Source: Pseudomonas putida
GTDB lineage: Bacteria > Pseudomonadota > Gammaproteobacteria > Pseudomonadales > Pseudomonadaceae
DNA: 64,000 nt
Assembly (NCBI RefSeq): GCF_001976065.1
Contig: NZ_MNAH01000002.1
Location: forward strand, 1 to 64,000
Reading direction: 5' to 3'
In this document: in pieces, positions 34,318-43,766 of the stretch
Layout: every line of letters begins with the position of its first letter
Position numbering within the stretch: position 1 is the first letter of the stretch
Position numbers and translations under genes: made by a program
The notes under the pieces: model-generated
What the model was told of the DNA's origin: nothing
What the model saw: only the letters and a program-made list of their open reading frames with translations
Databases searched by the model: none

Positions 34318-35592
34318 ATGTTCTGGAAAAAGAGTCCCTGTGCCGTCCTTGCGACGCTGATGGTGATTCACCTGTTGGCCCAGGTGGACCGCAATATCCT
34401 GCTGGGCTTCGCCCCGCAGATCACCGGTGAGCTGGCGATCAACAATGCGCAGTACGGTTTTCTGGTCGGCGCGGTGTGGGTACTGAGCTATGGCGTGATG
34501 GCGGTATTTCTCGGTGCGCTGGCCGATCGTCACAGTCGGCCGCGGGTGATCGGCGCAGGCATGCTCGTCTGGAGCGTTTGTACGGTGGCCTCCGGTTACG
34601 TCCAGAACTTCGAACAAATGGTTGCGGCGCGTTTTCTGGTGGCCACCGGCGAAGCCGCGCTGGTGCCCGCCGCCACGGCCCTGTTGATGGAGCTGTTCTC
34701 GGAAAAACGTCGGGGCACCGCGGTGGGACTGTTTTACCTCGGCATTCCGTTGGGCATTGGCTGCAGCTTTTTGCTGGCGGGCACACTCGGCGCCGCCCAT
34801 GGCTGGCGCACCACGTTCCATTTCCTCGGTATCGCCGGGGTGATCATTGGCTTGCCGTTAATGCTGATGAACGACAAACGCAGCACGTGCATGGTGCAGG
34901 AGCGCGGCGAACCCCTCGCCGCACAGATGGCCGCCGTGTTCGGCGAACTGCGCAGCAACAGTGTGGTGCGTTACACCGTGACCGGGTTCGTGCTGGCCCA
35001 CCTGGCCTATCCGGGCATTTCATTCGCACAACTCTGGATGACGCGGGAGAAAGGACTGGACCCGGCCTCGATTGCCATGACCCTGGGCGCCATGCAGATC
35101 GTTTTCGGTTCGTTGGGCGCGTTGGCCGGCGGCATTCTGAGCGACCGCCTGGCCCCTCGTTTCAAGGGCGGCCACGGCAGTGTGCTGGCGTTGCTCATGC
35201 TGGTGTGCGCGCCGTTCATGATCGCTTATCGCCTGGTACCGGTCGATTCGCCGCTGTTTCATGTGGGGATGGCGGTCGGCATCTTCATGTTGATGTCGCT
35301 CTACGGTTCCGCGACCACCGCTATTCAGGGCGCGGTCCCGGTGCGCATGCGTTCGACAGTCATGGGCTTCTCGATGCTGCTGCTCAACCTGTTTTCGGTA
35401 GCACTGGGCACCTTCGTCGTCGGCTGGATCAGCGATGCATTGACGGCTGCCGGAGTGGATTCGCCGCTGACCCATGTGTTGCTGGTCAGCGACATTCTCG
35501 CCCTGGTGCTGGGTGGGGTTTTCTTTTATGTGGCGGCGCGTATCAAGCGTGCAAGCGCCTGTGCGATGCCGACTATGGGTATCAAGGTTTAG
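34318..35592 (+). CDS. MFS transporter (spinster-like/organic acid type)
   Basis: 424 aa with 12 predicted helices. The start LMVIHLLAQVDRNILLGFAPQIT has the VDR(N/G) motif of the spinster-like and aromatic-acid:H+ symporter branches. The loop motif GALADRHSRPRVIG is present between helices 2 and 3. It lies downstream of the ligase-carboxyltransferase pair and probably imports the pathway substrate across the inner membrane. Direction and substrate are inferred. Confidence 0.9.
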   Translation: MFWKKSPCAVLATLMVIHLLAQVDRNILLGFAPQITGELAINNAQYGFLVGAVWVLSYGVMAVFLGALADRHSRPRVIGAGMLVWSVCTVASGYVQNFEQMVAARFLVATGEAALVPAATALLMELFSEKRRGTAVGLFYLGIPLGIGCSFLLAGTLGAAHGWRTTFHFLGIAGVIIGLPLMLMNDKRSTCMVQERGEPLAAQMAAVFGELRSNSVVRYTVTGFVLAHLAYPGISFAQLWMTREKGLDPASIAMTLGAMQIVFGSLGALAGGILSDRLAPRFKGGHGSVLALLMLVCAPFMIAYRLVPVDSPLFHVGMAVGIFMLMSLYGSATTAIQGAVPVRMRSTVMGFSMLLLNLFSVALGTFVVGWISDALTAAGVDSPLTHVLLVSDILALVLGGVFFYVAARIKRASACAMPTMGIKV

Positions 35593-35595
35593 CTT

Positions 35596-36597
35596 ATGAC
35601 CAGGTCCGCCGTCCTCCAATTGCAGTCGGTCACCAGCCTGTATCTGCCGGGTGTGCTGGCGAGCATCGTAGTCGCCATTGCCGCGCGCTTCCTGGCTGAC
35701 CAGTACCACGCGCCGGTGATGCTGTTGGCACTCTTGCTCGGCATGGCCATGAACTTCCTGGCGGCGGGGCCGAGCAGGGCCGGTATCGACTTCAGCGCCC
35801 GGGAAATCCTGCGCGTGGGCGTGGCCTTGCTGGGGCTGCGCATCTCGCTGGAGCAGATCGTGGCGCTGGGCTGGCATCCGGTGTTGATCGTGGTCGTGTC
35901 GGTGGTGGTCACCATCGGGGTGTCGATGCTGGCGGCGCGTGCCCTGGGCTTCAATGCGCTGTTCGGCCTGTTGTCCGGCGGGGCCACCGCGATCTGCGGC
36001 GCGTCGGCGGCACTGGCCCTGGCGGCGGCGTTGCCGGGCCACCAGGCCAAGGAGCGGGCGACGCTGTTCACGGTCATTGGCGTGTCCAGCCTGTCGACCC
36101 TGGCGATGATCGTCTATCCGCTGATTGCCCAGGCGCTGGGCCTGGACCCGCTGCAAGCCGGGGTTTTTCTCGGCGCCACCATCCATGACGTTGCCCAGGT
36201 GGTCGGTGCCGGCTACAGCATGTCCCATGACATCGGCGATACCGCCACGGTGGTGAAACTGATGCGCATCGCCATGCTGCTGCCGGTAATCGTCTGCGCG
36301 GTGTTGATCACCCGCGCCCAAGGCGGGCAGGGCACGGGTGAGCGGCCACCGTTGTTGCCCTGGTTTGCCGTGGCGTTCGTGGTGCTGGCGACGTTAACCA
36401 GCCTGGGTTGGTTGCCATCGGTGGTGCAGGGCCTGGGCAATCAGTTGTCCAGTTGGTGCCTGGTGGTGGCCATCAGCGCGCTGGGGATGAAAATCCAGTT
36501 GAAGGAACTGGCTACGGTGGGGTTCAAACCCATCCTGTTGATGGTCGGTGAAACAGTGTTCTTGCTAGGGCTGGTGTTGCTGATGATACGACTCTGA
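35596..36597 (+). CDS. YeiH-family (putative sulfate/sulfite exporter) membrane protein
   Basis: 333 aa with about 10 helices, 3 bp after the MFS gene. UPF0324/PSE-family features are LLLGMAMNF, REILRVGVALLGLRISLEQI, LLSGGATAICGASAALA and the conserved GATIHDVAQVVGAG. Family members accompany taurine, sulfoacetate and other sulfonate-degrading genes, where they are thought to export sulfite or sulfate. Its position inside this catabolic set may be a clue that the substrate carries sulfur, or it may export another anion. Confidence 0.9.
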   Translation: MTRSAVLQLQSVTSLYLPGVLASIVVAIAARFLADQYHAPVMLLALLLGMAMNFLAAGPSRAGIDFSAREILRVGVALLGLRISLEQIVALGWHPVLIVVVSVVVTIGVSMLAARALGFNALFGLLSGGATAICGASAALALAAALPGHQAKERATLFTVIGVSSLSTLAMIVYPLIAQALGLDPLQAGVFLGATIHDVAQVVGAGYSMSHDIGDTATVVKLMRIAMLLPVIVCAVLITRAQGGQGTGERPPLLPWFAVAFVVLATLTSLGWLPSVVQGLGNQLSSWCLVVAISALGMKIQLKELATVGFKPILLMVGETVFLLGLVLLMIRL

Positions 36598-36743
36598 AGT
36601 TGAGTCTGGTCGTTCAATAACGCGGATGTTCTGACGCCGGCGGTATTGACTGGATCTCGTTGAATGAACTGAACGCTCCCCTGACGGGGTTATGAGTGGT
36701 GGGCACTGTCATGCCCGAATTTTGAATAGCCAGGTGTATTTCC

Positions 36744-38609
36744 ATGAACGCAAAACAACAACAAAAACCACAGAGGCAACCTATGCGGGCAAACAAGACT
36801 CATGGCGTTGGTGTGTTCGAGCCAACGCTGCTGGCCTCGGCGCTGTTCATCGCCATGTTGCCGGCGGCACAGGCCTTCGAACTGGGCACCGGCAGTGAAG
36901 ACTGGGCCGTGCGCTTCGATAACACCTTGAAGTTCAACTACGCCCAGCGAGTCGAAAGCCCTAACAGCAAGTTGGCCAACTCATGGAACAACAATGATGG
37001 CAATCGCAACTTCTCTTCCGGCAGTGCGGTGTCCCAGCGCCTGGATGTGCTGTCCGAACTGGACGTGACGTACCAGAAGAAAGCCGGTTTTCGCGTCAGC
37101 GCCAACAGCTGGTACGACCATGCCTACGACAATGTCGGCAGTGACAACGCGGCGACCAACCAGCTCAACGATGGCCGAACGGATTCGCGCCACGTGAGCG
37201 GTTATGTCGATCGCTACTACAACGGTCCGTCGGCGGAGATCCTCGATGCCTTCGTCTTCGGCAGCACGGAAATCGGCGAAGACTCGATCCTCAGCGCCAA
37301 GCTCGGCAAGCACACCCAGTACTGGGGCGAAAGCGTCCTGGCCTTTGCCCACGGCAACAGTTACGGCCAGTCGGGCCTGGACATCAGCAAGGCGCTGGCG
37401 GTGCCCGGCACCGAAGCCAAGGAGCTGTTCATCCCGCGCAATCAGTTGTCGGTCAGCTTTACGGTCAACCCGGAACTGACCCTCGGCGCGCAGTACTTCC
37501 TCGACTGGGACGCTTCGCGCCTGCCGGAATCCGGTACCTACCTGGGCTTCAACGACGGCATCCAGAACGGCGGGCACAACCTGTCGCTGATCGGTGGGCA
37601 AAATCCGTTCTTCGGCGCCCCGGGCGCGATCGGAGCCAACCAGTTCCTGCGCCTGAGCAATGGCCATACCTTCAAGCCGGACAAACGCGGCGACTTCGGC
37701 CTGATGGCGAAGTGGAGCCCGGAATGGCTCGACGGTACGCTCGGTATCTACTACCGCAACACCTCTGACATCTTGCCCAACCTGGTGCTGCAGCCGACCG
37801 CTGTCGGCCCAGCCCAGCTGATCTCCGGCAACATCGGCAGCTACAACCAGTTCTATGTCGACGACATCGATATCTATGGCATCAGCCTGTCGAAAAGCGT
37901 CGGCGATGTCAGCGTCGGTTTCGACCTCAACTACCGCGAAAACATGCCCCTGGCCAGCGTCGCCGGTACCGTCAGCCCGGCCGCGGTAGCTGCCGGCCGG
38001 CCAGGTTTCATCGGCGGCTTCGACGGCGAAGACGGCGTGGCTCGCGGCAACACCGTGCATGCGGTGCTCAACGGCCTGACCACCTTTGGCGATACCCCGC
38101 TGTGGGACAGCTCCTCATTGCTGGTTGAACTCGGCTATAGCCGGTGGCTGAAGGTGACCGACAACAAGCAGCTGTTCAAGGGCGAGGACTGGTACCGGGG
38201 TACCGACAAGGTCACCAAGGACAACTACATCATTGGGGTCAACTTCAACCCGACCTGGTACCAGGTCTTCCCGGGCATCGATATGTACCTGCCGATGACC
38301 TACAACGTCGGCCTCAACGGCAACTCCGCCGTCCAGTTGGGGGGCAACGAAGACGCCGGCAGCTACTCGGTCGGCGTCGGCTTCGACGTGCACAACCAAT
38401 ATCGCTTCGACCTGAAATACGTGGACAACTTCGGTCCATTCGACACGTGCAGTTCGCCAGGCAGCGCTGGCAGCCAGGGAGACGGCGCTGCGCCGGGTGC
38501 CAACGGGCAGTACAACTGCACGCCCGGACAAACCACCGCCTTTGGCGGTACACCGGCCCAGCTCAAGGATCGCGGCATGGTAACGGCCACCTTCAAGACA
38601 ACTTTCTGA
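36744..38609 (+). CDS. DUF1302 outer-membrane beta-barrel
   Basis: 621 aa. The signal peptide lies within the first ~50 residues (ASALFIAMLPAAQAFE); a second in-frame ATG at 36783 starts nearer to it. The mature protein is beta-rich with alternating aromatic strands and ends in Phe (TATFKTTF), typical of a Bam substrate. DUF1302 porin-like proteins are almost always followed by DUF1329, as here, and are linked to uptake or handling of hydrophobic compounds. A low-complexity Gly/Ala/Cys loop lies near the C-terminus (SSPGSAGSQGDGAAPGANG), with two Cys. Confidence 0.92.
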   Translation: MNAKQQQKPQRQPMRANKTHGVGVFEPTLLASALFIAMLPAAQAFELGTGSEDWAVRFDNTLKFNYAQRVESPNSKLANSWNNNDGNRNFSSGSAVSQRLDVLSELDVTYQKKAGFRVSANSWYDHAYDNVGSDNAATNQLNDGRTDSRHVSGYVDRYYNGPSAEILDAFVFGSTEIGEDSILSAKLGKHTQYWGESVLAFAHGNSYGQSGLDISKALAVPGTEAKELFIPRNQLSVSFTVNPELTLGAQYFLDWDASRLPESGTYLGFNDGIQNGGHNLSLIGGQNPFFGAPGAIGANQFLRLSNGHTFKPDKRGDFGLMAKWSPEWLDGTLGIYYRNTSDILPNLVLQPTAVGPAQLISGNIGSYNQFYVDDIDIYGISLSKSVGDVSVGFDLNYRENMPLASVAGTVSPAAVAAGRPGFIGGFDGEDGVARGNTVHAVLNGLTTFGDTPLWDSSSLLVELGYSRWLKVTDNKQLFKGEDWYRGTDKVTKDNYIIGVNFNPTWYQVFPGIDMYLPMTYNVGLNGNSAVQLGGNEDAGSYSVGVGFDVHNQYRFDLKYVDNFGPFDTCSSPGSAGSQGDGAAPGANGQYNCTPGQTTAFGGTPAQLKDRGMVTATFKTTF

Positions 38610-38646
38610 TTCGCGATTGCTTAAAAACAATCAGGAGAACGACACC

Positions 38647-40005
38647 ATGAAATGCATGCACAATCTGTTAACCGCCTCCGTCGCGCTGGCGTTCGCCGGT
38701 CTGGTCCAGGCCGCGGTACCCGCCGCAGACGCCGGCAAGCTGGGCAGCAACCTCACTGCCGTCGGTGCCGAAAAAGCCGGCAACGCCGATGGCTCCATTC
38801 CGGCCTATACCGGTGGCCTGACGACCGCGCCAGCGGGTTTCAAATCGGGCGATACCCTGCGTCCCGACCCTTATGCCAACGAGAAACCGCTGCTGGTGAT
38901 CGATGGCAAGAACGTCGCGCAGTACAAAAACCAGCTGACGGCCGTCACGGTCGAACTGGCCACGCGTTTTCCCAGCTTTCGCGTCGAGGTCTATCCGACT
39001 CATCGCAGCGTGGCCCTGCCACAGAGCGTGCTGGACAACACCTTGAAGAACGCCACCGGCGCCAAGTCGCTGGAGGGTGGCAACGCCATCGAGAACGTCC
39101 TGCCGGGGGTGCCTTTCCCGATTCCGCAGTCAGGTGCCGAAGCCATGTGGAACCACCTGCTGCGTTATCAAGGAGTGGCGTATTCGACCAAGTATGACTC
39201 CTGGAACGTCGATGCCTCGGGCGCGCAGATCCTTGCCACCAGCGGCGAGATCGTCAATTCGTTTCCGATCTTCGAAGACCTGGGCAAGGTCATCGATGGT
39301 AAGGACACCTACTTCCAGACTCGTCTGTTCTACACCGGTCCCGCACGCCGGGCGGGCGAGGCGATCATGCTCAAGGACGCCGCCAACCCGCTGGCCCAGG
39401 CGCGTCGTGCCTGGCAATACCTGCCGGGGCAACGCCGGGTGAAGCTGGCGCCGACCCTGGCCTATGACACGCCAAACCCGGGCACGGCTGGCTCGGGCAC
39501 CTATGACGACGTGTACGTCTTCAACGGTGCGCTGGATCGCTACGACTGGAAGCTGGTGGGCAAGCAGGAAATGATCGTGCCTTACAACACCTACGCGCTG
39601 AGTTACATCAAGGACCCGAAAGCCCTGACCACACCCAACCACCTGGCGCCGCAATTCGTGCGTTGGGAGAAGCACCGCGTGTGGGTGGTGGAAGGCACGC
39701 TCAAGGCCGGCGCCCGTCACGTCTATGCCAAGCGTCGCTTCTATCTGGACGAGGACAGCTGGGTGGCCCTGGCCTCCGATCAGTACGATGCGCGCGGCCA
39801 ACTGTACCGTGGCTCTTTCAGCTTCCTCTCGCAGAGCTACGACGTGACCACCCCCAACACCACGCCGCACGTGATCTATGACCTGGTGGGCGGGACCTAC
39901 AACATCAACGGCTTGTCCGGCGCCTACGGCGGCATCAAGTACATCGCACCGCTCACCAAGGCGCAGTGGTCACCTGACGCACTGGCCGGTAACGGTATTC
40001 GCTAA
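38647..40005 (+). CDS. DUF1329 periplasmic/outer-membrane-associated protein
   Basis: 452 aa from ATG 38647 with AGGAGA upstream. The signal peptide ends LVQAAVPAADA. The family pattern includes GSIPAYTGGLT, PDPYANEKPL, YPTHRSVALPQ, GVPFPIPQSGAEAMWNHLLRY and RRFYLDEDSW. The fold resembles LolA/LolB-like lipid-binding proteins. It functions with DUF1302 barrels; I infer that it receives a hydrophobic ligand in the periplasm. Confidence 0.92.
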   Translation: MKCMHNLLTASVALAFAGLVQAAVPAADAGKLGSNLTAVGAEKAGNADGSIPAYTGGLTTAPAGFKSGDTLRPDPYANEKPLLVIDGKNVAQYKNQLTAVTVELATRFPSFRVEVYPTHRSVALPQSVLDNTLKNATGAKSLEGGNAIENVLPGVPFPIPQSGAEAMWNHLLRYQGVAYSTKYDSWNVDASGAQILATSGEIVNSFPIFEDLGKVIDGKDTYFQTRLFYTGPARRAGEAIMLKDAANPLAQARRAWQYLPGQRRVKLAPTLAYDTPNPGTAGSGTYDDVYVFNGALDRYDWKLVGKQEMIVPYNTYALSYIKDPKALTTPNHLAPQFVRWEKHRVWVVEGTLKAGARHVYAKRRFYLDEDSWVALASDQYDARGQLYRGSFSFLSQSYDVTTPNTTPHVIYDLVGGTYNINGLSGAYGGIKYIAPLTKAQWSPDALAGNGIR

Positions 40006-40022
40006 GCGCGTTACACCAACAG

Positions 40023-40049
40023 GCCCGCTGCACCTCGGGTGCAGCGGGC
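40023..40049 (+). terminator. strong hairpin between DUF1329 and YCF48 genes
   Basis: A perfect 12-bp stem (GCCCGCTGCACC / GGTGCAGCGGGC) closes a TCG loop and is followed by GCGGTTTTG. The T-run is weak, so it may be an attenuator or mRNA-processing site that lowers expression of the two downstream genes. Confidence 0.6.
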
Positions 40050-40073
40050 GCGGTTTTGCCAGGAGGACGCACT

Positions 40074-41162
40074 ATGTGTTCATTGAACAAGCGCAGGTTG
40101 CAGGCGTTGGTGATGCTATTGGCGCTGTGGCAGACGGGTGCCCAGGCGAGCGGCTACATCGATGTGCTGGATCTGCCCGCAAGGGCCAGTGCCTTGGCGG
40201 GACGCAGCCCCATGCTCGACGTGGCGAATGCGGGGCAGCGCCTGCTTGCCGTAGGGCAACGCGGCCATATTCTTTATTCCGATGACGCCGGCCAGCAATG
40301 GCAGCAGGCGAGTGTGCCGGTCAGCAGCGACCTGAATGCCGTTTACTTTTCATCCCGGGACCAAGGCTGGGCCGTGGGCAACGATGGGGTCATCCTGCAC
40401 AGCAGCGACGCCGGCGTGACCTGGAGCAAGCAACTGGACGGTCGCCAGATCGGCGCGTTGCTGGTCGAGCATTACTCGCAGTTGGCCAATGCAGAGCCGG
40501 CCAACGAACAGTGGCCGCTGCTGGTCGCGCAAGGGCAGCGGCTGGTGGAAGAGGGTGCCGACAAACCCTTGCTCGACGTCTGGTTCGCCGACGACAAACT
40601 CGGCTATGCCGTTGGTGTGTTCAACCTGATTCTGCGGACCGAGGATGGCGGCCAAAGCTGGACGCCATTCCAGGATCGCACCGACAACCCGCAGAACTTA
40701 CATCTGAACGCGATCAACTCGACCGGGGATGCCTTGTACATCGCGGGAGAGCAGGGGTTGTTGCTCAAATGGGATAGCTCTCAGCAACGCTTCATGGCCT
40801 TGCAGACACCCTATCAAGGCAGCTATTTCGGCGTGGTCGGCAAGCCTGGCGAAGTCGTGGTCTACGGCCTGCGCGGCAACCTCTTTCGCAGCACCGACGG
40901 CGGCCTGAGCTGGACCCCGTTGAAAAGCGCAGTGCAAGTTAGCATCACCGCCGCGGCCGTCGATGCTCAAGGTCACTATCGGTTTTTCACCCAGGCCGGT
41001 CACATGCTGGTGGCGAAGGACGACAGCGGTCGCTTGCAGCTGGTGGTGCAGCAATCCCCGTCACCGGTCGCAGGCGCGACATCGCGGCTCGACGGCGCGC
41101 TGGTCGTGGTCGGCAGCCGTGGTGCCCGCACGCTTCTCGAAGAACAAGAGCCAGAACAATAG
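40074..41162 (+). CDS. YCF48/BNR beta-propeller protein
   Basis: 362 aa from ATG 40074, AGGAGG 7 bp upstream. The signal peptide is at about 1-25 (LALWQTGAQA). Repeated blades follow the YCF48 pattern: GHILYSDDAGQQWQQ, GVILHSSDAGVTWSK, NLILRTEDGGQSWTP and NLFRSTDGGLSWTP. Similar proteins are coupled to RND/MMPL genes in DUF1302/DUF1329 modules and probably act as periplasmic adaptors or assembly factors. Confidence 0.92.
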   Translation: MCSLNKRRLQALVMLLALWQTGAQASGYIDVLDLPARASALAGRSPMLDVANAGQRLLAVGQRGHILYSDDAGQQWQQASVPVSSDLNAVYFSSRDQGWAVGNDGVILHSSDAGVTWSKQLDGRQIGALLVEHYSQLANAEPANEQWPLLVAQGQRLVEEGADKPLLDVWFADDKLGYAVGVFNLILRTEDGGQSWTPFQDRTDNPQNLHLNAINSTGDALYIAGEQGLLLKWDSSQQRFMALQTPYQGSYFGVVGKPGEVVVYGLRGNLFRSTDGGLSWTPLKSAVQVSITAAAVDAQGHYRFFTQAGHMLVAKDDSGRLQLVVQQSPSPVAGATSRLDGALVVVGSRGARTLLEEQEPEQ

Positions 41163-41177
41163 AGCGAGAACTCACAC

Positions 41178-43700
41178 ATGGCCCCTACCAAGCAAGACAA
41201 CATGCCGGTCATCCGCGATCTGCGTGATTTCGATCGGCGCTCCGGCAACCTGCTGGAACGGCTGGTGTTCAACCATCGGCCGCTGTTCATGCTGCTCATG
41301 GCCGTGGCCACCGTGGTCCTGGGTTACATGGCCGCCACGCGTCTGGAACTGCGCCCCAGCTTCGAGAAGATGATTCCGCAGAGCCAACCCTACATCCAGA
41401 ATTTCCTCGAGAACCGCCAGTCGTTGCGCGGCCTGGGCAACTCGGTGCGTGTCGTGGTGGAAAACACCCAGGGCGATATCTTCGACCCGAACTACCTGAC
41501 GGTGCTCAAGCAGGTCAACGACGAGCTGTTTCTCAGCGAAGGGGTTGATCGCGCCTGGATGAAGTCGCTGTGGACGCCTGCGGTGCGCTGGACTGAAGTC
41601 ACCGAGGAAGGCTTCCAGGGTGGTCCGGTGATGCCAGATACCTATGAGGGCAAACCCGAGCAGATCGAACAGTTGCGCCAGAACATCTCCCGCGCCGGCA
41701 TTGTCGGCAGCCTGGTGGCCAGCGACTACAAGTCGAGCATGTTGGTCGTGCCGCTGCTGGACAAGGCCTCGGCCACCGGCCAGAGCATCAACTACCACGC
41801 CTTTTCGCAGATGCTCGAAGAGCGGCTGCGCGACAAGATCGAGTTTGCCGGTGACAGCTCTGCGCGTAAGTCCGGGGAAGAGGGCAAGGGGCCGTACAAA
41901 GTGCGGGTGATCGGTTTCGCCAAGCTGATGGGCGACCTGATTGATGGCTTGATTCAGGTGATGATGTTTTTCGGCCTGGCCGTCATCACTTCACTGATCA
42001 TCATCTACGCCTACACCCGTTGCGTGCGCAGTACCCTGTTGGTGGTCGGCTGCTCGTTGATCGCGGTGGTCTGGCAACTGGGCATCGTCGCCTGGCTGGG
42101 CTATGCCATCGATCCGTATTCGGTCCTGGTGCCGTTCCTGATCTTCGCCATCGGCGTGTCCCACGCGGCGCAGAAGATGAACGGCATCATGCAGGACATC
42201 GCCCGTGGCACGCACAAGCTGATTGCTGCACGCTACACTTTTCGCCGTCTGTTCATTGCTGGCGTCACCGCGCTGCTGGCGGACGCGGTGGGCTTTGCCG
42301 TGTTGATGCTGATCGACATTCCGGTGATCCAGGACCTGGCGATCACCGCCAGCATCGGTGTCGCGGTATTGATCTTCACCTCCCTGTTGCTGATGCCGGT
42401 GGCGCTGTCCTACATCGGCGTCGGGCGCAAGGCCGCCGAGCGCGCGCTGAAAATCGATACCCGTGCCGAGCACCACAAAGGCTTCGGCAAACTCTGGGAC
42501 CTGCTCGATCGCTTCACCACGCGCAAGTGGGCGACCGGCACCGTGCTGGTCGCTGTGTTGCTGGGCATCGGCGGGTTCATGGTCAGCCTGCAACTGAAAA
42601 TCGGTGACCTCGACAGCGGGGCGCCGGAGTTGCGCGCCGACTCGCGCTATAACCGCGATAACGCCTACATCACCCAGCATTACGCGCTGTCGAGCGACCT
42701 GTTCGCGGTGATGATCAAGACCCCGGCGGAAGGCTGCCTCAACTACCAGACCCTGGTACTGGCCGACCGCCTGGCCTGGGAGCTGCAACAGTATCCGGGC
42801 GTGCAGGCCACCGCTTCGCTGGTCAACGCGGTACGCCAGATCACCGCCGGCACCTACGAAGGCAACCCCAAGCTCAACAGCATCCAGCGTAACCAGGACG
42901 TGCTGAACTACGCCGCGCAGCAGGCTTCGGTCAATGCCCCAGAGTTGTTCAATACCGATTGTTCATTGATGCCGGTGATCGCCTTTCTCAAGGACCATAA
43001 GGCCGAGACACTGGATGCGGTGGTGGCGATTGCCGACAAGTTCGCCAGGGAGAACAGCAGCGATGATCGCCAGTTCCTGTTGGCGGCCGGCAACGCCGGT
43101 ATTGAAGCGGCGACCAACATCGTGGTGCGCGAGGCCAACCGCACCATGCTGCTGTACGTTTACCTGGCGGTGACGCTGTTCTGCCTGATCACCTTCCGCA
43201 GCTGGCGCGCCACGCTGGTGGCGCTATTGCCGCTGGTGCTGACCTCGATTCTTTGCGAAGCCTTGATGGTGGTCATGGGCATCGGCGTGAAGGTCGCGAC
43301 CCTGCCGGTGATCGCCTTGGGCGTGGGGATTGGCGTGGACTACGCGTTGTACCTGCTCAGTGTGCAGTTGCAGTACCAACGCCAGGGCCTGTCGCTGTCC
43401 CAGGCCTATCGCAAGGCCGTGGCCTTCACCGGCCGGGTGGTCGGGCTAGTGGGTATCACCCTCGCCGCCGGCGTGGTGTGCTGGGTCTGGTCGCCGATCA
43501 AGTTCCAGGCCGACATGGGCATCCTGCTGACCTTCATGTTCCTGTGGAACATGCTCGGCGCGCTGATTCTGATTCCGGCGCTGTCGTTCTTCCTGCTGCG
43601 CAAACAACGGAGTGGGGGAGCGCTTGAGGTGGCCGATCGCGAGGCGGTTGTTGCCCCGGGCAAGCGGGTGGAGTTCGCCGCCAGTTCCCTGCGTCGATAA
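41178..43700 (+). CDS. RND/MMPL-family inner-membrane transporter
   Basis: 840 aa. TM1 is near 30-52, a large periplasmic loop follows, TM2-6 are at about 260-420, a second loop at about 450-690, and TM8-12 at about 695-820. GVGIGVDYALYLLS in the second half carries the family proton-relay Asp, and the first half has YSVLVPFLIFAIGVSHAAQKMNGI. MMPL/HAE2-type proteins move lipids and other hydrophobic molecules. It completes the DUF1302-DUF1329-YCF48-RND module, a likely trans-envelope route for the cluster substrate. Confidence 0.93.
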   Translation: MAPTKQDNMPVIRDLRDFDRRSGNLLERLVFNHRPLFMLLMAVATVVLGYMAATRLELRPSFEKMIPQSQPYIQNFLENRQSLRGLGNSVRVVVENTQGDIFDPNYLTVLKQVNDELFLSEGVDRAWMKSLWTPAVRWTEVTEEGFQGGPVMPDTYEGKPEQIEQLRQNISRAGIVGSLVASDYKSSMLVVPLLDKASATGQSINYHAFSQMLEERLRDKIEFAGDSSARKSGEEGKGPYKVRVIGFAKLMGDLIDGLIQVMMFFGLAVITSLIIIYAYTRCVRSTLLVVGCSLIAVVWQLGIVAWLGYAIDPYSVLVPFLIFAIGVSHAAQKMNGIMQDIARGTHKLIAARYTFRRLFIAGVTALLADAVGFAVLMLIDIPVIQDLAITASIGVAVLIFTSLLLMPVALSYIGVGRKAAERALKIDTRAEHHKGFGKLWDLLDRFTTRKWATGTVLVAVLLGIGGFMVSLQLKIGDLDSGAPELRADSRYNRDNAYITQHYALSSDLFAVMIKTPAEGCLNYQTLVLADRLAWELQQYPGVQATASLVNAVRQITAGTYEGNPKLNSIQRNQDVLNYAAQQASVNAPELFNTDCSLMPVIAFLKDHKAETLDAVVAIADKFARENSSDDRQFLLAAGNAGIEAATNIVVREANRTMLLYVYLAVTLFCLITFRSWRATLVALLPLVLTSILCEALMVVMGIGVKVATLPVIALGVGIGVDYALYLLSVQLQYQRQGLSLSQAYRKAVAFTGRVVGLVGITLAAGVVCWVWSPIKFQADMGILLTFMFLWNMLGALILIPALSFFLLRKQRSGGALEVADREAVVAPGKRVEFAASSLRR

Positions 43701-43713
43701 GCGCTGGACCAGC

Positions 43714-43748
43714 GCATCCAGGCGGCCAGCAATGCGCCGTCTGGATGC
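43714..43748. terminator. hairpin between convergent genes
   Basis: GCATCCAG and CTGGATGC (8-bp arms plus inner GC pairing) follow the RND stop codon by 14 bp. No T-run follows; a factor-dependent or bidirectional end is possible. Confidence 0.4.
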
Positions 43749-43766
43749 GAACTGGGGTCTACCCGA

